NCBI GenBank assembly: GCA_936450465.1
Contig: OW388296.1
Location: 43,504,448-43,568,447, forward strand
Direction: 5' to 3'
Length of the DNA stretch: 64,000 nucleotides
Source of the DNA: Gibbula magus
Lineage: Eukaryota > Mollusca > Gastropoda > Trochida > Trochidae
A program made the position numbers and the translations under genes. This document shows positions 1 to 10,969 of this stretch, piece by piece. Each line of letters begins with the position of its first letter. The first letter of the stretch is position 1. Under the pieces are notes generated by a model. That model had not been told where the DNA came from and ran no database searches. It saw nothing but the letters and a program-made list of their open reading frames with translations.

Positions 1-332
1 ATATTTTCAAATAGTTTGATATAGAAATTAGGATCATCATTGTTTGGCCCATATAAGTTAGTTAATGTAAATCTTTTATCTTCAACAGTAATATCAGCAA
101 TAATGAAATTGCCATTTTCATCTTTAATTGTTCTATGAATAGTGAGATCTATATCGTTATTGAAGAGTATGGCCACTCCCCTGGCATTAGATCTGAAAGG
201 TGCTATGATACTTTGTAGACCCCATTCATTTCTCATTACATTGATATCTTCCTTAGCCAAATGAATATCTTGTAAACAAATAACTGAGTAAAAAATTTTT
301 CTATAGATGTTCATAATTTCCCTTCTAGACAT
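1..332 (-). pseudogene. LINE ORF2 fragment, endonuclease domain
   Basis: The minus frame is open for 110 codons from an ATG at 332 to the window edge; an in-frame TAA lies three codons upstream (341-339). Visible motifs match the exonuclease-endonuclease-phosphatase fold that nicks target DNA in LINE retrotransposons: ICLQDIHL (residues 18-25), ARGVAILFNN (50-59) and FTLTNLYGPN (88-97). The acidic catalytic residue in the first motif is Asp where Glu is more usual. The N-terminal segment that normally carries the first catalytic Asn is absent, so the copy looks 5'-truncated. The reverse transcriptase, if kept, would lie outside the window to the left. Family call confident; clade not determined. 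Confidence 0.8.
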
Positions 333-1426
333 ACATGTTTATAGTGACTTACAACCAATGATAACCAACTGCGAATCGATCATAATAACTGGTTAACAAG
401 TATGTTTAATTGGTTTATGTCACATTGGTGGCATTTACATGTGCTTATAGCAACATTTACAAATTTAATGTTGTAACTTTGTAAAGGTCGTGATAGTAAA
501 CATCGTATAAAGCACACACATTACTTATGATAAACATAAACATTTATGGTTTTATTAGATGTTTTACCTGAAAGCTCAGAGTGACTTATATTATTAAATA
601 TATATCATAACCAGTAATATAATGCATCATAATATAATTTAATGCATTAACAGTTCAGTATCCATGTGTGCAGAGTGTAAACAGATTCCTATATTAATTT
701 AAAACCCACTATGCCGGCTAATGTTTCGTCGAATCTTATCACCCATATCAGAGATTTAGTGAATGTTTAATTTTCTCTTAATTAATAGTTTAATATGTTC
801 TCAATGATAGATTTTGGCTGGTTTCTTTCCAACCCTTCGTCATAAAAAAATATATTTTGCATCTCGCCGGAAATCATGTTTCGGAAATTACTGAAGTTTT
901 ATTGTTATTGATAGGTAATCTGGTAGGTCAAAATAACTCATTTTCTTAAGTTATTAAGCCCTGGTATGAATACGATTTTGCAATACAATACATGAAGTAA
1001 AACTGACAATTAATATAAAAAAGGAAATGAAGTTTGAAAAAAGAGGTTGCAATTATAGTTTCAGAAGAATATTTTGAAGACTTTTGGAGAAATTTACTAA
1101 TTATATGTACGTTATCAACTATAGAAAACGAACAATAAAGAGATACATAAAGTAACGGGCAAAATAAACGATACTAAATTGTAAGATTAAATATATTGAC
1201 TATTTTGTTTAAACAAACGGTGAAATCCAACATGGATATGGTGTTCCTATTTCAGTAATCATATGAATCACGAAAGTTGTTGTGTTTTGGCGATCCGTTC
1301 TCGGAAAACTACATTAAAACGTGAATTTGTTGCTTCAAAAGAACGTGTTGAACGTGCTTCATTTAGGTACAAAATATGTGAGAAATCACTCAAAGACACG
1401 CCAATACTTCAACTGCATCGGGAAAC
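333..1426. other. AT-rich stretch without recognised gene
   Basis: I see no convincing coding frame, RNA gene or tandem array here. A short open stretch near 1263-1500 is the upstream part of the Tc1-like remnant read in other frames. Confidence 0.5.
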
Positions 1427-1553
1427 ATGGGGAGATTATCGTCAGAAGAAACAGAGAGAGTTGTCGGAATGGTGCAGATGGGCGCTACGCATGTACACAT
1501 AACTTGGACCCTTGGCTGCAGTTGTATAACCATCACCAGGCTGATGAGACGCT
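1427..1553 (+). pseudogene. Tc1-like transposase, N-terminal part (5' piece of a split copy)
   Basis: From the ATG at 1427 the frame reads as the first helix-turn-helix of a Tc1/mariner-superfamily transposase: MGRLSSEETERVVGMVQMG, then a TLGCS...ITITRLMRR segment. It stops being Tc1-like at 1553, exactly where the long-TIR element begins. The same frame resumes at 4619 (GTVDIPRSGRP), so both pieces belong to one pre-existing copy. No TIR of this Tc1-like element was located, and its DDE domain is absent. Confidence 0.75.
1547..1553. repeat. Target-site duplication, left copy (AGACGCT, possibly AGACGCTG)
   Basis: AGACGCT at 1547-1553 is repeated at 4612-4618, immediately outside the two TIRs of the 3.06 kb element. 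The next base is G on both sides, so the duplication is 7 or 8 bp depending on whether that G belongs to the element. Confidence 0.75.
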
Positions 1554-2751
1554 GTTACGACGTAAGTTGTAATAAACGCGTTAAGATGTAATAACTGCGG
1601 TAAATTGTAATAAAAACGCGGCAAGATGTAATACTGCGGTAAATTGTAATAAAAACGCGGTAAAATGTAATAAAGTTTACTGCGGTAAATTGTAATAGGG
1701 GGTGCGGTAAAATGTTTCGATGAAAGGTGCGGTTAATTGTAATACGATGTGCGGTAAATTGTAATATTTTCTTTTATAGAAGTTGATGTTGATGAAAGTA
1801 AAATTAACCAATCAAAATGTCCGTCTGACAATTCGTCCGTCTGATTTTGTTTCACTAACAGCTCTGATACTAATTGATGATATGTTTCTAAACTTTAAAA
1901 ATTTAATCACTATGATTTGCAGATGTGCTGTTTGTTTGTTTCGGTTTGTCTTATTTGCATAATTTATGCACAGTTCTTAAAGTTCGCAATTGGTCCTCGT
2001 TATGTTCTATTCGTTCGTAGTAAGTTTGAGAAATTCTGAAGGGACTGATATAATTCCATTTAGTTTAACAAGTGAAATATGAACAATCTGTTTATATGCT
2101 GACTGATGGTTTTCTACAACCTTTGGATGGAAACAGAGAAACAGTACAGGTACACGTGTGCAGAGTTCTTTGGTTAAACATATACTATTTATAATAAACG
2201 GATTGGGAACAAATTATCCACAAAACATATATATATCCTTTCCTTTGTTATCTAATTGTTTGGTTTGAGCCAAGAGATTTTAATGGACAAAATTCTTTGT
2301 CCACAATATATATAAAAAAATTCAAATTAAAACTGAAAACGGAAATATCAATGCAAGAATGTGGGCATATTAAGAACGAGATAGGTTTGGTTGAGAACGC
2401 ATATAAACTGACTGATAACGGCGTTGGACTGAAGTAAAACGTTTTGAGCACGAGATGAACGGGCAATTTTGTTCAATCAAAACATGGTACCAACTATTAG
2501 AGGACGGAGTAAAGACGACATGGGCGTACTAAGAATTGTCTATCGTATTTGAAAACTTCTTCATAACAGTTAGCTGTCTCTGTCCCGTTCGAGGCCGTTT
2601 TACAACATTTTTTGGAAGGAAAAGAACGTAGAAGGAACTTCTTTTGTGTGACGGAGGCATATGCTTTCGCCAAACAAATGCTAACAACTGCAATAAAATC
2701 GATTTATCAGAAAAGAGACTACGTGATATCTATATGCTATTTCCACAGTTT

Positions 2752-3112
2752 AAAGGGTAGCACGTGTTTTTCTCTGAAATAAATCAATGTCATGAACTTG
2801 ACAAATAATGTTGCCATTCGAAAAACACCATTTTTCTTCGCAATATTAAAGTTTAAAAACATGTGCACATCTTTTTTTTAAAGCTATGGGAATCATTTTG
2901 TACTTGGCGGCCAGTCAAAGGTGTTCACCTTGAAAAGTCCGCCAGTGGTTTTCATTATGACCACTACACAAATTTCTGCGACTACGGATAGATGGTTCAT
3001 GTAATGAGAACTATTACCCTCTAAAGTAATTATAAATTGCATAAATTTGTAATATAAATGGTAAAAAGGAAAGAATAAAATTGGCATAAAATATGCTACA
3101 GCTCCTTTTAGC
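2752..3112. repeat. Dispersed repeat related to the TTAA-flanked MITE at 48689-49044
   Basis: Starts AAGGGTAGCACGTG and ends with CTACAGCTCCTTTT, an imperfect inverted pair. The interior shares stretches with 48689-49044, including 'actacggatagatggttcatgtaa' against 'actacggataattggtttgtgtaa' and 'taccctctaaagtaa'. A diverged copy of the same family. Confidence 0.5.
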
Positions 3113-3223
3113 AAAATATTGACCAAACATGTGTGCCAATAACAGTTTTCCACAATAACCTCAAGAAAAATAGAAAATATTTGAACGACGGCGCTAGTTT
3201 TCTAAATGAATTAACATTTGAGT

Positions 3224-3412
3224 TCAACACACACACAGGCACACACGCACACATGTAAACGTCTCCCAATTGACGCATTTCCACCCTGGGATGTTGTGCA
3301 ATGATACTAGCCATCATGACATAAGTGAAATCATTTTGAAAATGACATTAAACCCTAATAATAACACACATACGCACGCACAAACACGCACACACACACA
3401 CACACATACACA
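3224..3412. repeat. Two (CA)n / (CACG) microsatellite tracts
   Basis: CA-rich tracts at about 3224-3255 and 3366-3412. The short open frames that cover them are simple-sequence artefacts. Confidence 0.8.
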
Positions 3413-4611
3413 AATAATTATTTATGTTTTAAAATGTCTATCGATAGTTTGGCTTGCCAGAATAGAGCAAAGGTACTAGCAGAAAATAATTTCAACTTCA
3501 AAAGTTTCCGCTATCAATTAGGTATGGAATTAAATTATTTTAAGCGTTGCATGTAACATAATTTTTTTCTCATATCAACTGTAAAGTCATATACCCTAGG
3601 CTCATTTTGTTGGAATGGTAACACTTCATGACACTGGAAGTTACGAACATGTTACATGGAACCTTATACTTTAACAGTTCAAGACAATATGATTACCGTT
3701 ACATAAAAATTCAAAAACTTGCAAAATATAATCTGTGGGTATGAATATGAATACAGTTTAATGAAGTGAAACATATGATAGTTTCAGCGATTCTGCAAAA
3801 CAATGGAATATATATTCTTCCATTATACACATAAAGTCACTGTTTCGTTTCCATAGAAACTCAAATAAACACAAGAGTCATCAGAAGATAAAATATCCAA
3901 ACGGTCCCCTATTAACTCAGAGTGCTTTATTAGCATGTATAATCGATCTTTGATATAAATGATGATAGACTTTTTAATTATGTTAGTGGATAATACACGA
4001 CATGAATAGGTTTCAGAAAGATATGATGAATGGTTATCAATCTCTTCTCAGGAAACAACCTATCTATCTGTAAACGTGAACAGAGTAAAATTCTCGTTTT
4101 TCATGAAAACAAACAAAAATAATAAAATTTTCAGAAATCTGAAAATATCAAGAGGCACCACTCCAGTAAATTTGAAATACATATGTAAAGTTTCAGACAG
4201 ATTGACAGAATGAACCCTGTATACTCCCATGTAAGGCGGAGGTTTAATCAAAACAGTTCGTCTGTAAATTTTGGAGAACTTATGATTTGAATATGCAATA
4301 ATACTTATAATAATACTCTCATTCAAAAAATACATATGTATATGTTCAATGAATGACCCAAATTCGGCATTCATGGCAGCTAAAAATTAGATGTATGGTT
4401 ATTACATTTTACCGCATTATGTATTACATTTTACCGCACTTTTTAGTAACATTTTACCGCAACCCCTTATTACAATTAACCGCAGTAAACTTTATTACAT
4501 TTTACCGCGTGTTTATTACAATTTACCGCAGTATTACATCTTACCGCGTTTTTATTACAATTTACCGCAGTTATTACATCTTACCGCGTTTATTACAACT
4601 TACGTCGTAAC

Positions 4612-4766
4612 AGACGCTGCAGGCAGGGAACAGTGGACATACCCAGGAGTGGAAGACCATACTATAAACGCCAACGAGGACAGCCATTTCCGAATTCTTC
4701 ATCTGAGGAACCGGTTTCAGTGACAGGATCAGCAACTTCGGGAAGAGTTGCCCACTTTAATCAAGC
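4612..4766 (+). pseudogene. Tc1-like transposase, second piece with a frameshift
   Basis: After the right target duplication the frame resumes with GTVDIPRSGRPYY, the linker after the first helix-turn-helix of Tc1-like transposases. The diagnostic SHFRILHLRNRFQ follows, but in the +1 frame, so there is a frameshift at roughly 4655-4690. Homology ends at about 4766, where the ~1.7 kb inverted-repeat arm begins. Confidence 0.7.
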
Positions 4767-6445
4767 ATTCATTCGTTGTGACTTCAAATCTTTTATTGTA
4801 TTCCAGTCATGTCATTTCAACAATTTCGCCTAAAAAATAAATTCTTCTGTGTATTCATGTTATATGTTTTACAATAACACAAAACACACAACCAGTGCAG
4901 TCATCATTTTCTTAATAGTGATATAATCTGTCATAATTGTTATGATATAACTTTGTCAAGTTCCATTTACTTCGCCAGATTACCAGATGAGTTTATGACA
5001 TGGGAATTGACCCCTTTTCCCTAGCACAGTGTTTACATTTCTAGTTCTCCTCCAGAAATGCTGAGCCCCTCAAGGCAGAATTGTTAAAAGATAGGGTAAG
5101 GTGAGGTTAAACGCCGCTTTCAAGAGTATTTCACTTATATCGCGGCTGCTAGTATTAGGTCAGGGGAAAAGCCCGCAAAGCCATGTGGCTATGCATTGCG
5201 GTGAAACCTGCGAGCATCGGCTGGAACTAGCGAACCATGGGTGGCACTACTGCAGACAAAGTTGCCGTGCCCCTCGCGGGATTCGAAGCCGGACCTCTGG
5301 ATCTGAAGCCGAACGCGCTAACCACTGCGCTATCCCGCCCCCAGAAGATAGGGTATCAACGACTGTACAGAATATGCTTCGTGCTGGACTGCAATTTGTT
5401 AAGTGCACTGTTATTATTCCAATAAAACGAGCGTAGTACGAATAGAACTTTAAAGTGGTTAAATGAATACGATACAGTGTGATCCGTGACTTTTCACAAG
5501 AGCCCGATTACATGTATGTAGCACAACTAATAACCGAAATAAGGGTATTCAAATCAGTTCATCTAGCTTTTCCTCACAGACACAGCCTGTGTCTTTGTAT
5601 GGGTTATTGTATTGGTTATGTATTGAATTCTTATTACAACAGCTGTTCACATATGTCATACTCAACGGAAAAGACCAAAATACCTACATAATGAGTGGAC
5701 ATCTCAAGCAGCATATAAAACTTGTTTTGTCAGATTCATTGGATAGTTTTAACCTTAAATCAAGTGATTTATTTGTCTATAGGCCAGAACCCTGTATACA
5801 AAATATATACATATTTACATAGATTTACAATGACTAATTCAATTTGATAAAAATGTATACAACATGATACATAACGTGATGGATACTATAATACCTTAAT
5901 GTAATTACAAATAAGTTGATTCTCTTTGTTCATAGACGTCGTATAAATATTTACAAATGTTTCTCAAGAGTGTTTCATTATAAGTAGTTAATAGGGATTC
6001 CTGTTTGTGCTTGTTACGTTGCTGACAAAATACCGGTGGTAAATATTTCAATCTAATACATTTGTAAACATTACATACAAATAAAATGTCACCTAATTTT
6101 TCATATGTAAACTATTTGGACTATGGCCAACGGTTATATTTATAATTGACCATGTTATTTTCCAGTTATTAGCAGATCTAAATATAATCTTTCAAAGAAG
6201 TATGGGAACACAAATAGATGAATCTATGCCTTTAAACATATTCACATACATTAATACATATTACTATTGGCAATTTCAGTAAAGGAATAAGTGCTTTGTT
6301 ACACGTTTTGCTTACTGAAATAAAGTGCTCTCACAAAAAGTAAAATAAATGTTACCAATGACTAATGAAACTCTTGGATATATAAAATGAGTTGTAAACC
6401 GAATGTACATAGTTAGGTTAAGCAATGCGGGATAGATTCCAACCG
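4767..6445 (+). repeat. Left arm of a ~1.7 kb inverted repeat (partner 60549-62505)
   Basis: The whole stretch reappears reverse-complemented at 60549-62505, from 'attcattcgttgtgac' at 4767 to 'gattccaaccg' ending near 6445. Similarity stops abruptly at both ends. The arm contains an old SINE (5096-5343), so the SINE predates the duplication. A roughly 70-codon frame at 5479-5691 is also open in the partner, but I see no protein family in it and treat it as a consequence of recent duplication. Confidence 0.8.
5096..5343 (-). mobile_element. tRNA-derived SINE, internally deleted copy
   Basis: Matches the SINE at 13165-13485 in both halves. The tRNA-like head lies at the right end on the minus strand, with a B-box-like segment degenerated around 5277-5290. 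The segment between 'ggtggcactact' and 'gcagacaaagttgcc' is missing. The related copy at 61656-61872 sits in the partner arm. Confidence 0.75.
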
Positions 6446-6780
6446 TCATCACAATATCAACCTCAGTAATATTTCAGTAGGATAGTAATAAAATCATGTA
6501 TATATATATAATTTTAACAAACAAAGAAATTCGGTTGTGTGGACATGACCCGTCCTTCACCTTGCTATTGTATGACCTTCACCTTGAGAGTCCACATAAC
6601 CATAAGAGTCCACACAACACTAGATTTGCATTGCATCATTTATATATATATGGAGATATTTACTCTTTTAACCCCGAAATCAACATTCACTTTTCATAAA
6701 ATATTTAGGTGATACTTTAATATGAAGGTATTTCGAGTGTGTGAATATAATGCTTTACCTTGGACTTCATGATACATACT
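6446..6780. other. Transition region with scattered 'tgtggac' motifs
   Basis: Contains inverted 'tgtggac' / 'gtccaca' motifs at about 6536-6620, resembling 30085-30310. I think the minisatellite to the right arose inside this kind of dispersed element. No gene seen. Confidence 0.4.
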
Positions 6781-6789
6781 TTTGACTTG

Positions 6790-7745
6790 ATACATGCTTG
6801 GTTTATGTGGACTGGATATATACTTTTGACTTGATAATGCTTGGTTTATGTGGACATGATATATACTATTGACTTGATAATGCTTGGTTTATGTGGACAT
6901 GATAAATACTGTGGACTTGATACATGCTTGGTTTATGTGGACATGGTATATACTGTGAACTTTATACATGCTTGGTTTATGTGGACTTGATATATATACT
7001 GTGGGCTTGGTACATGCTTGGTTTATGTGGACATGATATATACTGTGGACTTGATACATGCTTGGTTTATGTGGACATGATATATACTGTGGGCTTGGTA
7101 CATGCTTGGTTTATGTTGACTTGATATATACTGTGGACTTGATACATGCTTGGTTTATGTGGACATGGTATATATACTGTAGACTCGGTACATGCTTGGT
7201 TTATGTGGACATGGTGTGTACTGTGGACTTGATACATGCTTGGTTTATGTGGACATGATATATACTGTGGACTTGATACATGCTTGGTTTATGTGGACAT
7301 GATATATACTGTGGACTTGATACATGCTTGGTTTATGTGGACTTGATATATACTGTGGACTTGATACATGGTTGGTTTATGTGGACTTGGTATATACTGT
7401 GGACTTGATACATGGTTGGTTTATGTGGACTTGATATATACTGTGGACTCGGTACATGCTTGGTTTATGTGGACATGGTATATATACTGTGGACTCGGTA
7501 CATGCTTGGTTTATGTGGACATGGTGTGTACTGTGGACTTGATACATGGTTGGTTTATGTGGACATGGTATATACTGTGGACTTGATACATGCTTGGTTT
7601 ATGTGGACTTGATATATACTGTGGACTCGGTACATGCTTTGTTTATGTGGACTTAATATAAACTGTGGACTCGGTACATGCTTGGTTTATGTGGACATGG
7701 TATGTACTGTGGACTTGATACATGCTTGGTTTATGTGGACTTTAT
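6790..7745 (+). repeat. 44-bp minisatellite, about 22 well-conserved units
   Basis: The core 'ttggtttatgtggac' recurs at 6798, 6841, 6884, 6928, 6972, 7018, 7062 and so on, with spacing 43-46 bp. Variants alternate between 'acatgatatata', 'acttgatatata' and 'acatggtatata' halves. Open frames of 60-77 codons across the array simply follow the repeat. Confidence 0.9.
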
Positions 7746-9620
7746 ATATCTATTACCAAATTGATGACTGTGGTGGGTTTATGTGGACATGGTATATACC
7801 GAAGCCTTGATGAATATTTTGTTTATGTGGACACTTTATATACTGTAGCCTCTGTGCACTTGATGGATATGCTGAGATTATGTGGACTCCGACATATATA
7901 CTGTAGATCGGCAAATAGTATGGGTTTATGTGGACATGGTATATACTGTTCATAGGATGAACATATTAGGTTTATGTGGACACAATATAAACTCAATTGT
8001 CTCCCCTTTCACCGTTTATTGTCTGAAACCAGTCAATTTTGTATGATTAAATATTTTAGTTTTGTTGAATATGTTTGGTGTATTTGGACATGCTATGAGC
8101 TTGAGGGATAGCTTTGGTTTATGTGGACGTGGTATATACTGTAGATTTTGTAGACATGATGAATCCGTTGGGTTTATGAGGACTTGATATATGCCATAGA
8201 CGTGATAGAAATTGAGGGTTTATGTGTACATACTGATAATACTGTACATTGGATAATTGTTAGGTTGAATAGTTGAAATGTCCAGGGAATTTTAGATATC
8301 ATCGTTATGGAAGGGTTTGGTTTATATGGACGTGGTATATAATATAGATCGACGAATACATTTATATGTTTGGTTAATGTGGACATAATATATACTGTAG
8401 ACATGATGGATAGGTTTGGTTTATGGACGTGTTATATACTGCAAACTTGAAATTATGGTAGGTCTATGTGGACATGATAAAAACCATTGACCGGATATAT
8501 ACTGTACATTTGACGACTATGCTAGGTTTATGTGGACACTGGGTTCTCTATAGGCGTAACGTGGTAAGTATGTGTCCTATATACTTATGCTGTATTTAGT
8601 GTCATGTGGACTAACAGTTGAAATACGACTGACATATTATATTTGATCTCCCCTTTGACCGTTTCTGGAACTAGTCAATTTCATTTGATTAACTACTTTA
8701 GTTTGTTTGGTGTATGTGGACATGATATATATATCATAGACGTGGTAGCTACAGAGGGTTTATGTGGACATGGTATATACTAATAATACTGTACATTTGA
8801 TTATTATGTTAAGCTTACGTGGACTTACAGTTGAAATACACCTAACAAAATGTCCACACAAATGTAGAAATTATCTCCCCTTTGACCGTTTGATTTCTTT
8901 TCTGAAAACACACCATTCAATTTCATTTGATTACCAGTATATACTATAGTTTTGATGAAAATGATTGGTATATGTGGACATATTATATATCCAAGACTTG
9001 CCGAATATTTTGGGCCAAAGTGGACATCATATATATACTGTAGACTTGAGGTGAGGTGAGTTGAGTTGTGGTTTAACGCTGCTTTCAAGAGTATTTCACT
9101 TATATCGAGGCTGCTAGTATTATGTCAGGAAGGAAGCCCGCAACGCCATGTGGCTTTGCATTGCGGTGAAACCTGCGAGCATCGGCTGGAGCTAACGAAC
9201 CATGGGTGGTACTACCTGAAATTCTGTAGACTTGACGAAAATGTTGGTTTTATGTGGACGTGGTATATGCTATGGACTTGATGGATATGTTTGATTAATA
9301 TGGACCTGGTAGATTCTGTAGTGATTAAGATTCTGTTGAGTTTATGTGGACTTGACATATATGCCATAGAAGGGATACATATTGAGGGTTTATGTGGACA
9401 AGGTATATACTATTAATATTGTACCTTTGATCATCATGTTAGGCTTACCTGGACTTCAGGTGAAATACGACGAACAACATGTCCACACAATTGTAAAAAT
9501 TATCTCCCCTTTGACCATTTGATTTCTTGTAAAAAAAACCACCAATTTCATTTGATTACAAGTATATGAATATGATTGGTGTATGTGGACATGTTATATA
9601 TCCAAGACTTACCCAATATT
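7746..9620 (+). repeat. Diverged flank of the 44-bp minisatellite with a longer embedded repeat
   Basis: Degenerate 'ggtttatgtggac' units continue to about 9400. Interspersed is a second motif, 'ctcccctttgaccgttt' followed by 'caatttcatttgatta', at about 7998, 8649, 8876 and 9506. This gives a longer-range repeat of several hundred bases. A SINE fragment is inserted at 9055-9217. Confidence 0.75.
9055..9217 (-). mobile_element. SINE fragment, tail half only
   Basis: Shares 'tttcaagagtatttcacttatatcg' (in part) and the following ~140 bp with the full copy at 13165. It breaks off at 'ggtggtactac' before the tRNA-like head, and minisatellite sequence resumes directly after it. Confidence 0.75.
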
Positions 9621-10520
9621 TTGGGCCAATATGAACATATTGACTGATGGTGCACAATGCCATTAGCCCATCTGACCTTTCAGGGCTGATGAGCTAAATA
9701 TTAGCTTAATTGATTTCCTCTCTTAGTCAGCTATCCTGTTGCAACGAAGGAGAACCACTTTGGTTCGTCAAAGGAATTGCATCTTGTGAGTTTATCTAGA
9801 TTCTGGTGTATTGAGCTATTTTATCATCCAAACTGGGTTCCACAGGTGATATAGTTTGTGAGAGCTCAGCCGATACCTCCTAAATACTGTTTGTATATTA
9901 AACACAATTCCCTGCTGAGGACAACTACATGACATCACAATTACAATGCTATGACGTCACAGTACTTTCAGTCAAACGACAGTGAATATTGATTTTGGAT
10001 GATATATAGAATCTCACCTTTGTATCCAACACAACAGTCCTTGGTAAAACTAAAATTATCAGCTCAACTTGTATTGATATATTTGATATCAGAAGACAAA
10101 TTAGCTGGATTTATCAAACTATTTTGAATATTGAATTTGACCAGTGCACAACCCCTGTTGTTAATTATCAAAGAAGAAGAAAAGACTTGATTTTAAAATT
10201 GTATTTCTTATAATCTATGTATACATCAATGGTTGTATCAAACGCATGAGTGAAGTTTAAGAAAGATTTGAAAAACTAGAAATATGTGCATGTGACATAT
10301 CAAGTTCCGTTGAGCTAGGTCTTAGTTTTTGAGTTCTGCTCCGGAAACAAAACTTCTAAGATGCGTTTTCATGGAAACGGTCAAAATTTTAAAAATTTGA
10401 TGAAGTTGAAAACCCCAAAAGGAACATCTACACATGATGATGATTGTTCATCACACCAAGTTTCTGTCAATACACCAACTTTCGTTAAGCTTATAAGGTG
10501 TAACAGGACGAATGGAGCTG
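9621..10520. other. No gene; dispersed-repeat module near 10245-10480
   Basis: The segment from 'aactagaaatatgtgcatg' to 'caccaagtttctgtc' belongs to the module family also seen at 32340-32720, 38030-38620 and 45005-45560 ('gttctgctccggaaac', 'catggaaacgg', 'aaaaccccaaaagg'). A '...ctgatgagcta' end occurs at 9687-9699. I see nothing else. Confidence 0.5.
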
Positions 10521-10966
10521 ACGACTATAGTCTTCTACAGCATCTTCAATGTCTGTCGGATCTCCAGTAGTCTTGTCCGGTTCTACAACATCTTCAATGT
10601 CTGTCGGATCTCCAGTAGTCTTGTCCGGTTCTACAACATCTTCAATGTCTGTCGGATCTCCAGTAGTCTTGTCCGGTTCTACAACATCTTCAATGTCTGT
10701 CGGATCTCCAGTAGTCTTGTCCGGTTCTACAACATCTTCAATGTCTGTCGGATCTCCAGTAGTCTTGTCCGGTTCTACAACATCTTCAATGTCTGTCGGA
10801 TCTCCAGTAGTCTTGTCCGGTTCTACAACATCTTCAATGTCTGTCGGATCTCCAGTAGTCTTGTCCGGTTCTACAGCATCTTCAATGTCTGTCGGATCTC
10901 CAGTAGTCTTGTCTGGTGCTACATCATCTTCAATGTCTGTCAGATCTCCAGTAGTCTTGTCTTGTG
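10521..10966 (-). repeat. 48-bp minisatellite, nine units in exact register
   Basis: The unit starting 'cttcaatgtctgtcggatct' recurs every 48 bp with no indel. Because 48 is divisible by three, several frames on both strands stay open. Read on the minus strand it gives the acidic 16-residue repeat EPDKTTGDPTDIEDVV, in an open stretch ending at a stop at 10491. A 'tatttatgtttctag' acceptor-like site lies just before the first unit on that strand (intron side 10967 and up). This could be a real exon of a repetitive acidic protein, but openness alone is not evidence here. Confidence 0.9.
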
Positions 10967-10969
10967 CTA

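Larger units (their letters stand above)
1554..4611. mobile_element. 3.06 kb non-autonomous DNA transposon with long modular TIRs
   Basis: The ends are inverted copies of about 215 bp (1554-1770 and 4397-4611), both starting GTTACGACGTAAGTTGTAAT. Each TIR is made of short repeated modules such as 'gcggtaaaatgtaat' and 'gcggtaaattgtaat', about 8-9 per end. Flanking 7-8 bp duplications show it was inserted as a unit. The 2.6 kb interior has no transposase-like frame; it holds two (CA)n tracts (about 3224-3255 and 3366-3412) and a repeat related to the MITE at 48689. An hAT (8 bp) or Mutator-type (about 9 bp) origin is possible, but the terminal bases match neither clearly. Confidence 0.75.

Noticed and set aside
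5479..5691. 70-codon frame, open also in the inverted partner (61316-61537)
   Set aside because: Conservation is explained by recent duplication of the whole arm; no motif, and the tail differs between copies.
6790..7990. Repetitive 66-77 residue frames (LGLCGHDIYCGL...)
   Set aside because: They are direct translations of the 44-bp minisatellite, and several frames alternate because unit length varies 43-46 bp.
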